This document shows, piece by piece, positions 42,126 to 51,129 of a stretch of 64,000 bases of DNA; the first letter of the stretch is position 1; every line of letters begins with the position of its first letter. Under the pieces are notes generated by a model, which had not been told where the DNA came from, did no database searches, and worked only from the letters and a program-made list of their open reading frames with translations. The position numbers and the translations under genes were made by a program. Source of the DNA: Pseudomonas cichorii (GTDB lineage Bacteria > Pseudomonadota > Gammaproteobacteria > Pseudomonadales > Pseudomonadaceae); the NCBI RefSeq assembly GCF_018343775.1, contig NZ_CP074349.1, positions 2,594,001 through 2,658,000 of the forward strand, given 5' to 3'.

Positions 42126-44015
42126 ATGCCCAATCCCATTCCTCTGAAGGATCATGAGACAGAGAGTCGCCTGGTCAATTTGCGTGTAGTGGCCTGTGCG
42201 TTGCTGGTCATAACATTGAGTTGTTGCCTGATCGCTCGCATGTACTTTCTGCAAGTCATCGAGTTCGACTATCACTCCACCATCTCCGAAAACAATCGGG
42301 TGCATGTGCTGCCGATACCGCCGGAGCGCGGCTTGATCTATGACCGCAATGGCGTGGTGCTGGCCGACAACCGTCCCAGCTTCAATCTGACCCTGACCCG
42401 CGAGCGTGCCAACGACTGGCACAAGGTCATCGACGAGTTGATGAGCATCCTGTCGCTCCCCGACGAGGACCGCATCCTCTTCGAGAAAGAGCTGAAACAG
42501 GTACGCCACCCGTTTGAACCCGCCACCTTGCTCTACGAATTGACTGAAGAGCAGATCGCCTTGCTGGCGGTCAATCAGTTCCGCTTGCCGGGTGTCGATG
42601 TGGCGCCGCAGTTCATTCGCCACTATCCCCTCGGTGCGCACTTTGCTCATTCGATTGGCTATGTCGGGCGTATCAACGAGAAAGAATCCAAACAGCTGGA
42701 CACCGATTACCGTGGCACCCAGTCCATAGGCAAGACCGGCATCGAGCGTTTCTACGAGTCCGAACTGCATGGGCATGTGGGCTATGAAGAAGTCGAGACC
42801 AATGCCCAGGGCCGTGTATTACGAGTGCTCAAGCACACCGATCCGACCCCGGGCAAGAACATCACCCTGAGCCTGGATGTGCATTTGCAGGAGGCGGCCG
42901 AGAAGGCTCTGGGTGATCGCCGTGGTTCGGTGGTGGCGCTGGACCCTGCAACGGGTGAAGTGCTGGCGATGGTCAGCAAACCCAGCTTCGACCCCAATCT
43001 GTTCGTGACCGGCATCAGCTTCAAGCAGTACGCCGCGCTGCGTGATTCCATCGACCGGCCATTGTTCAACCGGGTGCTGCGGGGCCTGTATGCGCCCGGT
43101 TCGACGGTCAAGCCCGAGGTGGCGATTGCCGGGCTTGATACAGGCGTGGTCAATGCTTCTACCCGGGTGTTCGATCCTGGGTATTTCCAGTTGCCGGATT
43201 TCGATCACAAATACCGTAACTGGAACCACAGCGGCGATGGCTGGGTGGACATGGACACCGCGATCATGCGTTCCAACGACACCTATTTCTACACCCTGGC
43301 CCACAAGCTGGGCATCGACCGCCTGCATGACTACATGGCCATGTTCGGTCTGGGCCAGAAAGTCTCGCTGGACATGTTCGAGGAATCTGCAGGTCTGATG
43401 CCTTCGCGGGAGTGGAAGCGGGCGACGCGCCGTCAGGCCTGGTTCCCCGGCGAAACAGTGATTCTGGGCATTGGCCAGGGCTACATGCAGGTCACGCCGC
43501 TGCAACTGGCTCAGGCGACTTCATTGATCGCCAGCAAGGGCGTCTGGCATCGTCCGCACTTGGCTGTCGAGGTGGGGAATGTGGCGCCGGTGGATGAACA
43601 TCCGATGCCCAATATCGTGCTGCATGATCCGAACGAATGGAATCAGGTCAATCTGGGCATGCAAATGGTCATGCACGATCCGCGTGGAATTGCCCGTGAC
43701 GCGGCCAAGGGCGTGCAGTATCACATCGCTGGCAAGAGCGGCACCGCGCAGGTGGTGGCGATCAAGCAGGGTGAGCGATACAACCGCCTCAAGACTCTGG
43801 AGCGCAACCGGGACAACGCCTTGTTCGTCGGCTTCGCCCCGGCCGAGCATCCGAAAATCGTGGTTTCCGTCATGATCGAGAACGGCGAGGCGGGAGGCCG
43901 GGTTGCGGGGCCTGTGGTCAGGGAAGTCCTCGATGCCTGGTTGCTGGACGATGCCGGCAAGCTCAAGCCGCAATATGCAGCGCCGGGCAAGGCTGAAGGT
44001 CCTCCCCATGCGTGA
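42126..44015 (+). CDS. mrdA: Penicillin-binding protein 2 paralogue (transpeptidase)
   Basis: A 629-residue class B PBP. A short cytoplasmic tail and one transmembrane anchor (about 24-44) precede a pedestal domain (ENNRVHVLPIPPERGLIYDRNGVVLADN) and a transpeptidase domain with the catalytic S-T-V-K (Ser near residue 326), S-N-D (near 383) and K-S-G-T (near 537). It crosslinks septum-independent peptidoglycan together with RodA. It is not followed by rodA, mltB or dacA as the housekeeping mrdA is, so it is an orphan paralogue, possibly condition-specific. The ATG at 42126 (MPNPIPL) is preferred over one 36 bp earlier. Confidence 0.92.
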   Translation: MPNPIPLKDHETESRLVNLRVVACALLVITLSCCLIARMYFLQVIEFDYHSTISENNRVHVLPIPPERGLIYDRNGVVLADNRPSFNLTLTRERANDWHKVIDELMSILSLPDEDRILFEKELKQVRHPFEPATLLYELTEEQIALLAVNQFRLPGVDVAPQFIRHYPLGAHFAHSIGYVGRINEKESKQLDTDYRGTQSIGKTGIERFYESELHGHVGYEEVETNAQGRVLRVLKHTDPTPGKNITLSLDVHLQEAAEKALGDRRGSVVALDPATGEVLAMVSKPSFDPNLFVTGISFKQYAALRDSIDRPLFNRVLRGLYAPGSTVKPEVAIAGLDTGVVNASTRVFDPGYFQLPDFDHKYRNWNHSGDGWVDMDTAIMRSNDTYFYTLAHKLGIDRLHDYMAMFGLGQKVSLDMFEESAGLMPSREWKRATRRQAWFPGETVILGIGQGYMQVTPLQLAQATSLIASKGVWHRPHLAVEVGNVAPVDEHPMPNIVLHDPNEWNQVNLGMQMVMHDPRGIARDAAKGVQYHIAGKSGTAQVVAIKQGERYNRLKTLERNRDNALFVGFAPAEHPKIVVSVMIENGEAGGRVAGPVVREVLDAWLLDDAGKLKPQYAAPGKAEGPPHA

Positions 44016-44021
44016 GGATGT

Positions 44022-45284
44022 TCATTTGCCTTGCGGGCCGGTTTCTCGCAGGAAAACGGCCAGCACCATGGCGATCACGATACCCGCCAGCAGGTAGCTG
44101 CCTGCCTGCTGGAAGACCGAAAGGGACAGGTCGCCACCTGCGGCGATTCGGGTCAGCAGATGGCCGAATACCGGTGTCAGCAGGGCGCTGAAGGTAAACA
44201 CCAGAAAGTTGATAGCACCGGTTGCACTGCCTTTCACGTTGTCCGGGTTGACCTCCTTGATGATGGTGTAGGGAATCATCGCGGCTCCCGAACCAATGCC
44301 CAGCAGCAAACCGAACAGGTAAGGCGGGGCGATGCCGGCGGGCAGATACAGAATCGCGGCACAGGACACCAGCATCAGCAAGGCACCGGCCAGCATGACC
44401 GGCTTGCGCCGACCCATCCGGTCCGAAATATAGCCCAGCAACGGACAGCCGATCACCCAACCCAGCGGAACCATGCTGCTGCGATTCACCGCCTCGGCAT
44501 AGCTGATGGACAAACCTTCGCGCAAGAAGGGAACACCCCAGATCATGTCGCCTATGGTAGTCGGCAGAAACAGCAGGCCTGCGCTGAAGCCACAGAGATA
44601 GGACTGAGGGTTGCTCAGCACCTGTTTGTATGGCGTGAGCAGCGAACCTGCCGAACCACTGCTGTTGACCGGCCCAGGATCATGACCTTTGGGCGTCGCG
44701 ATCAGTACCAGAATCGCAACCACCGCCAGGCAGGCTGCGGAAATGAACCAGAACTGCTCCCAGAGGATCGTGCCGTGAATCAGTGGCCCGACCCCGAACT
44801 GCCCGGCAAAACCGCCCAGCATGCCGAAGCATTGGGTAAACCCCACGGCGGTTGCCAGATAGCGCGACGGAAAACCGTGGGTGGCCAGATAGACCGCTCC
44901 GATAAAGGAACAGGCCGAACCTGCGCCCTGCAGCAGGCGCCCGATCTGCGCGGCCTGCAATTCGCCGAGGCCGAACAGAGCTGCACCTGAGGCGACCATC
45001 AGGATGCCCAGAGGAATCACATACTTGGCACCCAGGCGATCCAGTGCAGCGCCCGCTAGGATCGAGAATACCGAGTAGGTGTAGTAATAGAGCCCGATCA
45101 GGGCGCCGATTGCCACCACATCCTTGCCGAATGCCTGGGTCAGCTCCGGCATCATCACGCCGGGCGCAGAGCGTAGCGAATACTGAATGAAGTAGAAGAG
45201 GACGCAGAACAGCCAGGCAATGACAAAGCCCGTATGCAACCGCTCTGAGCGTATGGACAAGGTTGCGGAGGAGGCGGGTGGCAT
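44022..45284 (-). CDS. MFS transporter
   Basis: About 420 residues with twelve transmembrane helices. GAALDRLGAKYVIPLGILM (after TM2), GRLLQGAGSACSFIGAVYLATHGFPSRYLATAVG (TM4-5) and LLGYISDRMGRRKPVMLAGALL (after TM8) are standard major-facilitator signatures. The sequence is nearest to the NarK-like/anion-cation symporter-type group, but the substrate cannot be given. The start at 45284 (MPPASSA) is chosen because the longer frame runs upstream into the promoter region of the divergent LysR gene. It converges with mrdA with 6 bp between stops. Confidence 0.85.
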   Translation of the reverse strand: MPPASSATLSIRSERLHTGFVIAWLFCVLFYFIQYSLRSAPGVMMPELTQAFGKDVVAIGALIGLYYYTYSVFSILAGAALDRLGAKYVIPLGILMVASGAALFGLGELQAAQIGRLLQGAGSACSFIGAVYLATHGFPSRYLATAVGFTQCFGMLGGFAGQFGVGPLIHGTILWEQFWFISAACLAVVAILVLIATPKGHDPGPVNSSGSAGSLLTPYKQVLSNPQSYLCGFSAGLLFLPTTIGDMIWGVPFLREGLSISYAEAVNRSSMVPLGWVIGCPLLGYISDRMGRRKPVMLAGALLMLVSCAAILYLPAGIAPPYLFGLLLGIGSGAAMIPYTIIKEVNPDNVKGSATGAINFLVFTFSALLTPVFGHLLTRIAAGGDLSLSVFQQAGSYLLAGIVIAMVLAVFLRETGPQGK

Positions 45285-45486
45285 GGTGGTGGCTCGCTTA
45301 CAGCAAAAGGAGATTCCATACCATAGCCCGCTTTGGCAGACATGACCCTGCGGCAGGTCAACAAACGATGTTGTAACGCTTATTGCAGAGCGGTTGCGGG
45401 GGATATTAAAAGCACAGGCATACAAGGTTTGTGCAAGCCTGTCATGCCTACTTGAGCCTGCCCATATCCAGCCTCTGGAACCTTGC

Positions 45487-46398
45487 ATGAATCGCAATGA
45501 TCTACGCCGCGTCGATCTGAACCTGTTGGTGATTTTCGAGGCCTTGATGTTTGAACGCAACCTCACCCGTGTCGCCGAAAAGCTATTTATCGGCCAGCCA
45601 GCGGTGAGCGCTGCGCTGGGTCGCCTGCGTGACCTGTTCGACGATCAACTGCTGCTGCGCAATGGCCGGGCCATGGAGCCTACAGCCAGAGCCCTGGATA
45701 TCCTCAAGGAAATCCGGCCTGCGCTGGATACCATTTCCGGCGCGGTCAGCCGGGCCAAGGAGTTCGATCCTTCCACCAGCAGCGATGTCTTTCGCATCGG
45801 TCTGTCCGATGATGCCGAGTTCGGTTTGTTACCGCCCTTACTCAAGCAGCTTCGTGAAGAGGCTCCCGGCATCATCGTGGTCATTCGCCGGGCCAATTAC
45901 CTGCTGCTGCCTGCCTTGCTGGCCTCAGGGGAAATCTCGGTAGGTGTCAGCTACACGGTGGATCTGCCCGCCAATGCCAAGCGTAAAAAGCTGCGCGAAA
46001 TCGGCTGCAAAGTGATTCGTGGTGATGCCCGTCCGGGTGCCTTGAGCCTGGATGAGTACTGTGAACGACAGCATGCGATGGTGTCGTTTTCCGGTGACCT
46101 GAGCGGCAATATCGATCTGGACCTGGCCAGAGTCGGACGTGCCCGCAAGGTGGTATTGGCCGTGCCCCAGTTCAATGGCTTGCGCGCCTTGCTGGCCGGT
46201 ACCGAACTGATTGCCACCGTCCCGGATTACGCGGCCTGTGCGCTGGTTGAAGGGACTTCATTGCGCGCCGAAGATCCGCCATTCCCTATCGTGCCTGCCG
46301 AACTGTCGATGGTCTGGAGCGGTGTGCATGACAACGACCCTGCAGAGCGCTGGCTGCGCTCGCGCATTGCTCACTACATGGCAATGCCGATCATTTAA
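45487..46398 (+). CDS. LysR-family transcriptional regulator
   Basis: A 303-residue regulator. N-terminal winged helix-turn-helix (about 8-68, VDLNLLVIFEALMFERNLTRVAEKLFIGQPAVSAALGRLRDLF) and C-terminal periplasmic-binding-protein-like effector domain (VFRIGLSDDAEFGLLPPLL onwards). It is similar to NodD/LeuO-type LysR proteins in its RVDLNLLVIFEAL start. It is divergent from the MFS gene 202 bp away and 160 bp upstream of the ABM/amidohydrolase operon, so either could be its target. Confidence 0.9.
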   Translation: MNRNDLRRVDLNLLVIFEALMFERNLTRVAEKLFIGQPAVSAALGRLRDLFDDQLLLRNGRAMEPTARALDILKEIRPALDTISGAVSRAKEFDPSTSSDVFRIGLSDDAEFGLLPPLLKQLREEAPGIIVVIRRANYLLLPALLASGEISVGVSYTVDLPANAKRKKLREIGCKVIRGDARPGALSLDEYCERQHAMVSFSGDLSGNIDLDLARVGRARKVVLAVPQFNGLRALLAGTELIATVPDYAACALVEGTSLRAEDPPFPIVPAELSMVWSGVHDNDPAERWLRSRIAHYMAMPII

Positions 46399-46400
46399 GG

Positions 46401-46422
46401 CCTTCGCGAATTCATTCGCGAA
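46401..46422. repeat. Single REP-type palindrome after the LysR gene
   Basis: CTTCGCGAATTCATTCGCGAAG, an almost perfect short hairpin of the same family as the larger elements at 23130, 28525 and 30010. Confidence 0.7.
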
Positions 46423-46558
46423 GAGCGAGGGTATCAATCCAGATACAAGACAGCACATACATTCAATTTCCGGCCTGTAATCAACGGCACTATCTCCCTC
46501 GGTCAAGCACATCGTCTGGCCTGGAGATTTTCATTCTGTATTTACGGAGCTGCCGGTC

Positions 46559-47173
46559 ATGTCCGATCCCATTCGTCTCGATGCACAAGCAGGTGTCTTG
46601 AACAGCGCGATCTTCAATGAAGTCGTCACCCTGGTCATCAAGCACCGGATCAAGGCCGGACAAGAGGCGGCTTATGAGGCCTGGCTGCGCCGCATCGTCA
46701 CTATTGCCGGTAGCTATCCGGGACATCTGGGTGTGGATGTGATCCGCAGCAAGTCCGGCGGCCTCCATCTGTTTACCTGTGTCCTGCGTTTTCACTCCAC
46801 CGAAGCCATGCAGAGCTGGCTGGACTCCGATGAGCGGCGGCAACTGGTGCAGGAGGCCGCGCCTATGCTTGCCGATGGTGATCAGACGCAGGTCAACCCG
46901 CATAACGAGTTCTGGTTCACCCCGGTGACCGATGACGTCGGGCCACCGCCACGCTGGAAGCAGGCGTGCGTGACCTTCTTGGTCATCCTGCCGTTGAGCC
47001 TGTTGATTCCCCTGCTATGGAAGCCGGTTTTTGCGCTCATTCCATGGCTGTCGGGTTATCTCGTCAGCAACGCGCTGGTGACGGTAACCATCGTTCTGCT
47101 GGTGGTTTATCTGTTGATGCCTGCCGCTACACGCCTGTTTGCCCCTTGGCTGAAGACTCCACAAGGAAAGTGA
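46559..47173 (+). CDS. ABM-domain protein with two C-terminal membrane segments
   Basis: A 204-residue protein. Residues about 20-110 form an antibiotic-biosynthesis-monooxygenase (dimeric alpha/beta-barrel) domain, as in VTLVIKHRIKAGQEAAYEAWLRRI and GHLGVDVIRSKSGGLHLFTCVLRFHSTEAMQSWLDSDERRQLVQEA. Two hydrophobic helices (about 135-155 and 165-185) anchor it in the inner membrane. ABM folds act as small cofactor-free oxygenases or as dimeric binding domains; activity is not predictable. It is the first gene of a three-gene unit: its stop is 4 bp before the amidohydrolase ATG, whose ribosome site lies inside it. Confidence 0.82.
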   Translation: MSDPIRLDAQAGVLNSAIFNEVVTLVIKHRIKAGQEAAYEAWLRRIVTIAGSYPGHLGVDVIRSKSGGLHLFTCVLRFHSTEAMQSWLDSDERRQLVQEAAPMLADGDQTQVNPHNEFWFTPVTDDVGPPPRWKQACVTFLVILPLSLLIPLLWKPVFALIPWLSGYLVSNALVTVTIVLLVVYLLMPAATRLFAPWLKTPQGK

Positions 47174-47177
47174 ACCC

Positions 47178-49157
47178 ATGAGTGATGAAAAAACCGATTT
47201 ACAGCGCAGGCGCTTCATTGCCAAAGGCTCATTGCTGAGCGCCGCTGCGGCGATCCTGCCTGCCTTGCCATTCTCCGGTTATGCCGGTGCTTCCCAAACT
47301 TTTGCCAAAGGTGCTGCAATGAATGTCGAACTGATTCTCTTCAACGGTCAATTTCATACGGTCGATCGTGAAAAGCCCAAGGCCAGTGCTGTGGCGATCA
47401 GTGGCGGACGTTTTGTGGCCGTGGGCACCGAGGCCGAGGTGATGGCGTTGCGCGGTAGCGCCACTCAGGTCATCGATCTGCAGAAGCGTACGGTGATTCC
47501 CGGTCTGAACGACTCACACCTGCATCTGATTCGCGGTGGACTCAATTACAACCTGGAACTGCGCTGGGAAGGCGTTCCGTCCTTGGCCGATGCCTTGCGC
47601 ATGCTCAAGGAACAGGCCGACCGCACACCGACGCCACAATGGGTGCGTGTTGTGGGCGGCTGGAATGAATTCCAGTTTGCCGAAAAGCGCATGCCGACTC
47701 TTGAAGAACTCAATCAGGCGGCACCCGATACCCCGGTATTCGTGCTCCACCTGTATGACCGCGCCTTGCTCAACCGCGCCGCCTTGCGAGTGGCGGGCTA
47801 CACCCGCGATACCCCCAATCCGCCCGGTGGCGAGATCGTTCGGGATTCCCAGGGCAATCCCACTGGCATGCTGGTGGCCAAACCCAATGCCATGATCCTG
47901 TACTCGACCCTGGCCAAGGGACCGAAGCTACCGCTGGAGTATCAGGTCAACTCGACCCGACAGTTCATGCGCGAACTCAACCGCCTGGGCGTCACCAGCG
48001 CCATCGATGCGGGTGGCGGCTTCCAGAACTATCCCGACGATTACGCGGTGATCGAACAACTGGCCCGGGAAAAGCAGCTCACGGTACGGATTTCCTACAA
48101 CCTGTTCACCCAGAAACCCAAGGAAGAACTGGCCGATTTCAAGAACTGGACCAGCTCGGTCACTCTGCATCAGGGCGACGATTTCCTGCGGCATAACGGG
48201 GCAGGGGAGATGCTGACCTTCTCGGCTGCCGACTTCGAAGACTTCCTTGAACCTCGTCCGGACCTGCCGCCTGGCATGGAGCAGGATCTCGAGCCTGTGG
48301 TCCGGCATCTGGTCGAGCATCGCTGGCCGTTCCGGTTGCATGCGACCTATGACGAATCCATCAGCCGGATGCTGGATGTCTTCGAGAAGGTCAACCGCGA
48401 TATCCCGTTCAATGGCCTGCCGTGGTTCTTCGACCACTGCGAAACCATTACTCCCCGCAATATCGAACGGGTCCGTGCGCTGGGCGGTGGCATTGCGATC
48501 CAGGACCGCATGGCGTTCCAGGGCGAATATTTCGTCGACCGTTACGGTGCCAAGGCTGCCGAAATGACGCCGCCGATCAAACGCATGCTGTCCGAAGGCG
48601 TGCCGGTGGGGGCGGGCACTGACGCTACACGGGTTTCCAGCTACAACCCCTGGACGTCGCTGTACTGGATGGTCAGCGGGCGCACGGTGGGCGGGCTTGA
48701 GCTGTATCCCGAAGGCTTGCCTCGTGAAACCGCCCTTGAACTGTTCACCCACGGCAGCGCCTGGTTCTCGTCCGAACAAGGCAAGAAAGGCCAGATCAAG
48801 GTTGGCCAACTGGCGGATCTGGTCGCCTTGTCGGCGGACTACTTCAGTGTCGAGGAAGAGTCCATCAAGTGGATCGAGTCGGTGCTGACCGTCGTTGATG
48901 GCAAGGTCGTCTTCGGCTCCGGCGATTTCGAGAAACTGGCTCCAACGAGTCTGCCTGTGCTGCCGGACTGGTCGCCGGTTGCAAAAGTCGCCGGGCACTG
49001 GCGACCAGCATCGCCGGTACTGGCCCAGGTTCACCAATGCAGCGGCCCTTGCGCCGTGCACTCCCACAGCCATGAGCGCGCACGGCTTTCCAGCGTGCCG
49101 GTCAGCGACTTCCAGGGGTTCTGGGGCGCGTTTGGCTGTTCATGTTTTGCGTTCTGA
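47178..49157 (+). CDS. YtcJ-like amidohydrolase with Tat signal
   Basis: A 659-residue metal-dependent amidohydrolase (D-aminoacylase-like, YtcJ type). A twin-arginine signal (RRRFIAKGSLLSAAAAILPALPFSGYA) indicates folded export to the periplasm. The body has the N-terminal composite beta domain (LILFNGQFHTVDREKPKASAVAISGGRFVAVG), the metal-binding HxH in LNDSHLHLIRGG near residue 115, HATYDES near 390 and DHCETITPRNIERVRALGGGIAIQD near 420, and the catalytic Asp in VGAGTDATR near 480. The C-terminal tail (about 600-659) is rich in His/Cys/Ser beyond the usual end. The substrate is unknown. Confidence 0.88.
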   Translation: MSDEKTDLQRRRFIAKGSLLSAAAAILPALPFSGYAGASQTFAKGAAMNVELILFNGQFHTVDREKPKASAVAISGGRFVAVGTEAEVMALRGSATQVIDLQKRTVIPGLNDSHLHLIRGGLNYNLELRWEGVPSLADALRMLKEQADRTPTPQWVRVVGGWNEFQFAEKRMPTLEELNQAAPDTPVFVLHLYDRALLNRAALRVAGYTRDTPNPPGGEIVRDSQGNPTGMLVAKPNAMILYSTLAKGPKLPLEYQVNSTRQFMRELNRLGVTSAIDAGGGFQNYPDDYAVIEQLAREKQLTVRISYNLFTQKPKEELADFKNWTSSVTLHQGDDFLRHNGAGEMLTFSAADFEDFLEPRPDLPPGMEQDLEPVVRHLVEHRWPFRLHATYDESISRMLDVFEKVNRDIPFNGLPWFFDHCETITPRNIERVRALGGGIAIQDRMAFQGEYFVDRYGAKAAEMTPPIKRMLSEGVPVGAGTDATRVSSYNPWTSLYWMVSGRTVGGLELYPEGLPRETALELFTHGSAWFSSEQGKKGQIKVGQLADLVALSADYFSVEEESIKWIESVLTVVDGKVVFGSGDFEKLAPTSLPVLPDWSPVAKVAGHWRPASPVLAQVHQCSGPCAVHSHSHERARLSSVPVSDFQGFWGAFGCSCFAF

Positions 49158-49213
49158 TTGTTTCACCCTTGCATGCAAACACCGGATGTCGATAAAAAAC
49201 CAAGGAGTCAACC

Positions 49214-49837
49214 ATGAGCACCCCGTACAAACGCTTGAACAAAGATGACGCAGCCGTTCTGTTGGTCGATCACCAGACTGGCCTGATTTCTCTGGTCCAG
49301 GACTTTTCGCCCAACGAATTCAAGAACAATGTCCTGGCTTTGGGCGATGTAGCCAAGTTCTTCAACCTGCCGACCATCCTCACCACCAGCTTCGAACAAG
49401 GCCCCAACGGCCCGCTGGTGCCTGAACTCAAGGAAATGTTCCCGGATGCCCCGTACATTCCGCGTCCAGGACAGATCAATGCCTGGGACAACGAGGATTT
49501 CGTCAAGGCCGTCAAGGCGACCGGTCGCAAGCAATTGATCATCGCAGGTGTGGTGACCGACGTTTGCGTGGCATTCCCGACCCTTTGCGCTCTGGCCGAA
49601 GGTTTCGAAGTGTTCGTGGTGACCGACGCTTCCGGTACTTTCAATGAAACGGTCCAGCAGGCCGCGTGGGCACGCATGACTGCTGCGGGTGCGCAACTGG
49701 TCAACTGGTTCTCGGTGGCCTGCGAACTGCAGATCGACTGGCGCAACGACATGGAAGGTCTGGCCAATCTGCTTTCCCAGCGCATCCCCAACTACCGCAA
49801 CCTGATCAACAGCTACACCGCTTTCACTGCCCGCTAA
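49214..49837 (+). CDS. ycaC: Isochorismatase-family hydrolase, YcaC type
   Basis: A 207-residue cysteine hydrolase. The catalytic triad is visible: Asp in LLVDHQTGLISLV (near residue 19), Lys in AVKATGRKQLIIAG (near 96) and Cys in VVTDVCVAFPTLCALAEGFEVFVVTDASGT (near 119). It is very similar to E. coli/Pseudomonas YcaC, a cytosolic octameric-ring hydrolase of unknown natural substrate. AAGGAG precedes the ATG. It is the third gene after the ABM and YtcJ-like genes; a strong terminator follows. Confidence 0.92.
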   Translation: MSTPYKRLNKDDAAVLLVDHQTGLISLVQDFSPNEFKNNVLALGDVAKFFNLPTILTTSFEQGPNGPLVPELKEMFPDAPYIPRPGQINAWDNEDFVKAVKATGRKQLIIAGVVTDVCVAFPTLCALAEGFEVFVVTDASGTFNETVQQAAWARMTAAGAQLVNWFSVACELQIDWRNDMEGLANLLSQRIPNYRNLINSYTAFTAR

Positions 49838-49854
49838 AACCGGCAGCCCCTCTA

Positions 49855-49894
49855 CGTCGGCAGTGACCGGATAGTCACTGCCGACGCTTCTTTT
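49855..49894 (+). terminator. Terminator after ycaC
   Basis: A 12-bp perfect stem CGTCGGCAGTGA / TCACTGCCGACG with an 8-base loop and a CTTCTTTT tail. Confidence 0.85.
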
Positions 49895-49910
49895 GCGGGT
49901 TTCAAAAAAT

Positions 49911-49940
49911 TATGTAGTGATCAAAAATAATCACTACATA
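49911..49940. promoter_or_regulatory. Long palindrome with adjoining promoter-like sequence
   Basis: Perfect 11-bp arms TATGTAGTGAT / ATCACTACATA around an 8-bp AT-rich centre, followed by TTGACG (49945), 17 bases, and CATTAT (49968). This looks like an operator next to a sigma-70 promoter reading right, but no convincing gene follows before 50357. Confidence 0.5.
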
Positions 49941-50356
49941 TTGGTTGACGCCTGCCTTTTCCTTTTGCATTATGCAGCTGTCTCCCTGATCGGGAGCGCT
50001 GGAAAAGATGTACTGAACAGGCTCGGCAAGCCGTCGAGATGTTCCCCGGATGCAGGCTGCCCACAAGGCAGATTGATGAAGCTGACCCGGCATGGCCCGT
50101 CCGACAGGGCGAGCAGCTGGCGAAACGTCCTCATGATACTTGTGGCAGACCTTGTAACGGTCGCCAGCCAGGTCTTTGGCTTTCGCTACGCTCTCCCTCC
50201 GTGACGCCTCCCTGTTGTAGTGGCTTTATCTAAAGGCTACCTGCATGTCCTCTGGGTCGGGTTGCAAGACGTGAACATGACGCACTGTCTCTCACCCGAC
50301 AGGCAAGTTTATCTATCAATGGTCTTAAACAGGTTAACGAGCGAAGGAGCATCAAC
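49941..50356. other. Non-coding stretch upstream of the small protein at 50357
   Basis: About 415 bp. ORFs of 60-100 codons exist on both strands but have no ribosome site, no family resemblance and irregular codon use; a decayed gene is possible. It probably holds the promoter of the 50357 gene. Confidence 0.45.
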
Positions 50357-50677
50357 ATGAATATCAACAATCATCCAACTATTGATGAACTGGCTCGTCT
50401 GTTTGCAGCGCGCAAAGATACTCTGGACAGCCATATCCTCTGGATCGAACACTCGGGTGAGGTCCATATCGACCCCATGTCGCCCTGCACGGCAGAGAGC
50501 GAATTTCAGGAAAACCACCCGCAAATGCTCGCCTGCCTGAAAATGTTCCGCAGAGGGCAGGGCTATGTCGGCAAGAAGGCCGCCGCTGATACCGAGTTCA
50601 TGAAGGGTCTCTTGCAGAACCTGAAAGATGAATGGCAAAACGCTAAGAAACAACAGCGCTTTGTTCGGGTCGCCTGA
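50357..50677 (+). CDS. Small conserved hypothetical protein
   Basis: A 106-residue cytosolic, mostly helical protein (MNINNHPTIDELARLFAARKDTLDSHILWIEHSGEVHI at the start, NLKDEWQNAKKQQRF near the end). AAGGAG eight bases before the ATG and a strong terminator after the stop support a real single-gene unit. Not recognised as a named family; no catalytic motif. It lies between the YcaC operon and cdiA, and nothing links it to the latter. Confidence 0.75.
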   Translation: MNINNHPTIDELARLFAARKDTLDSHILWIEHSGEVHIDPMSPCTAESEFQENHPQMLACLKMFRRGQGYVGKKAAADTEFMKGLLQNLKDEWQNAKKQQRFVRVA

Positions 50678-50713
50678 TAAATACGGCCAATAAAAGACAC
50701 AGGATTATTTAAA

Positions 50714-50741
50714 TATGCCCTCTTATTGAGGGCATTTTTTT
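50714..50741 (+). terminator. Terminator after the 106-residue protein gene
   Basis: ATGCCCTC-TTATT-GAGGGCAT followed by seven T; classical intrinsic terminator. Confidence 0.92.
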
Positions 50742-50800
50742 AACGGCGTTATTAGTCTTTAAAAGATAAAACTGACAACCTTCTTGCAGCCCCACACTTT

Positions 50801-50835
50801 CTTGCCGCTTGCCGCTTGCCGCTTGCCGCTTGCCC
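50801..50835. repeat. Heptamer tandem repeat CTTGCCG x5
   Basis: Four exact copies of CTTGCCG and a fifth ending in CCC, in the cdiA upstream region. Length variation by slippage would shift nothing coding; it may be a remnant of the same GCTTGC-type dispersed repeat seen at 25506. Confidence 0.85.
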
Positions 50836-50870
50836 GCGTACCAAACCCGACACACGGTCGATACAGAAAT

Positions 50871-50929
50871 TTGACGTCATAATGATGGCAATCTACAATC
50901 GCGCCGAATTTGATATCAATATGATATTG
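50871..50929 (+). promoter_or_regulatory. Sigma-70 promoter and operator-like palindromes upstream of cdiA
   Basis: TTGACG (50871-50876), 17-base spacer, TACAAT (50894-50899): a near-consensus promoter. Overlapping palindromes TGATATCA, ATATCA-ATA-TGATAT and CAATAT-G-ATATTG at 50911-50929 lie at the predicted transcript start, an ideal repressor site. The leader to the cdiA ATG is about 220 nt. Confidence 0.6.
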
Positions 50930-51129
50930 CAGGGATTCGCGCAGTGTACCTATCCACCCAAAGACGGCTTCGCCAGTCCTTCACGCTGCCACTCCTCTGG
51001 TTTCCCCGGCCATTCCCGCTCCCACCTCCGGTGAGCAGAACCTGATCTGCCGATCAGTTTTCGCCTTGAACTGCGAACTGCTTTTCAAAATCTTTCCAGA
51101 CTTTCTGATTCCCGCAGGAAAACTTCCGC

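Noticed and set aside
49893..50204. 103-codon plus-strand frame after ycaC
   Set aside because: It begins inside the terminator/palindrome region, upstream of the predicted promoter start, and has no family resemblance.
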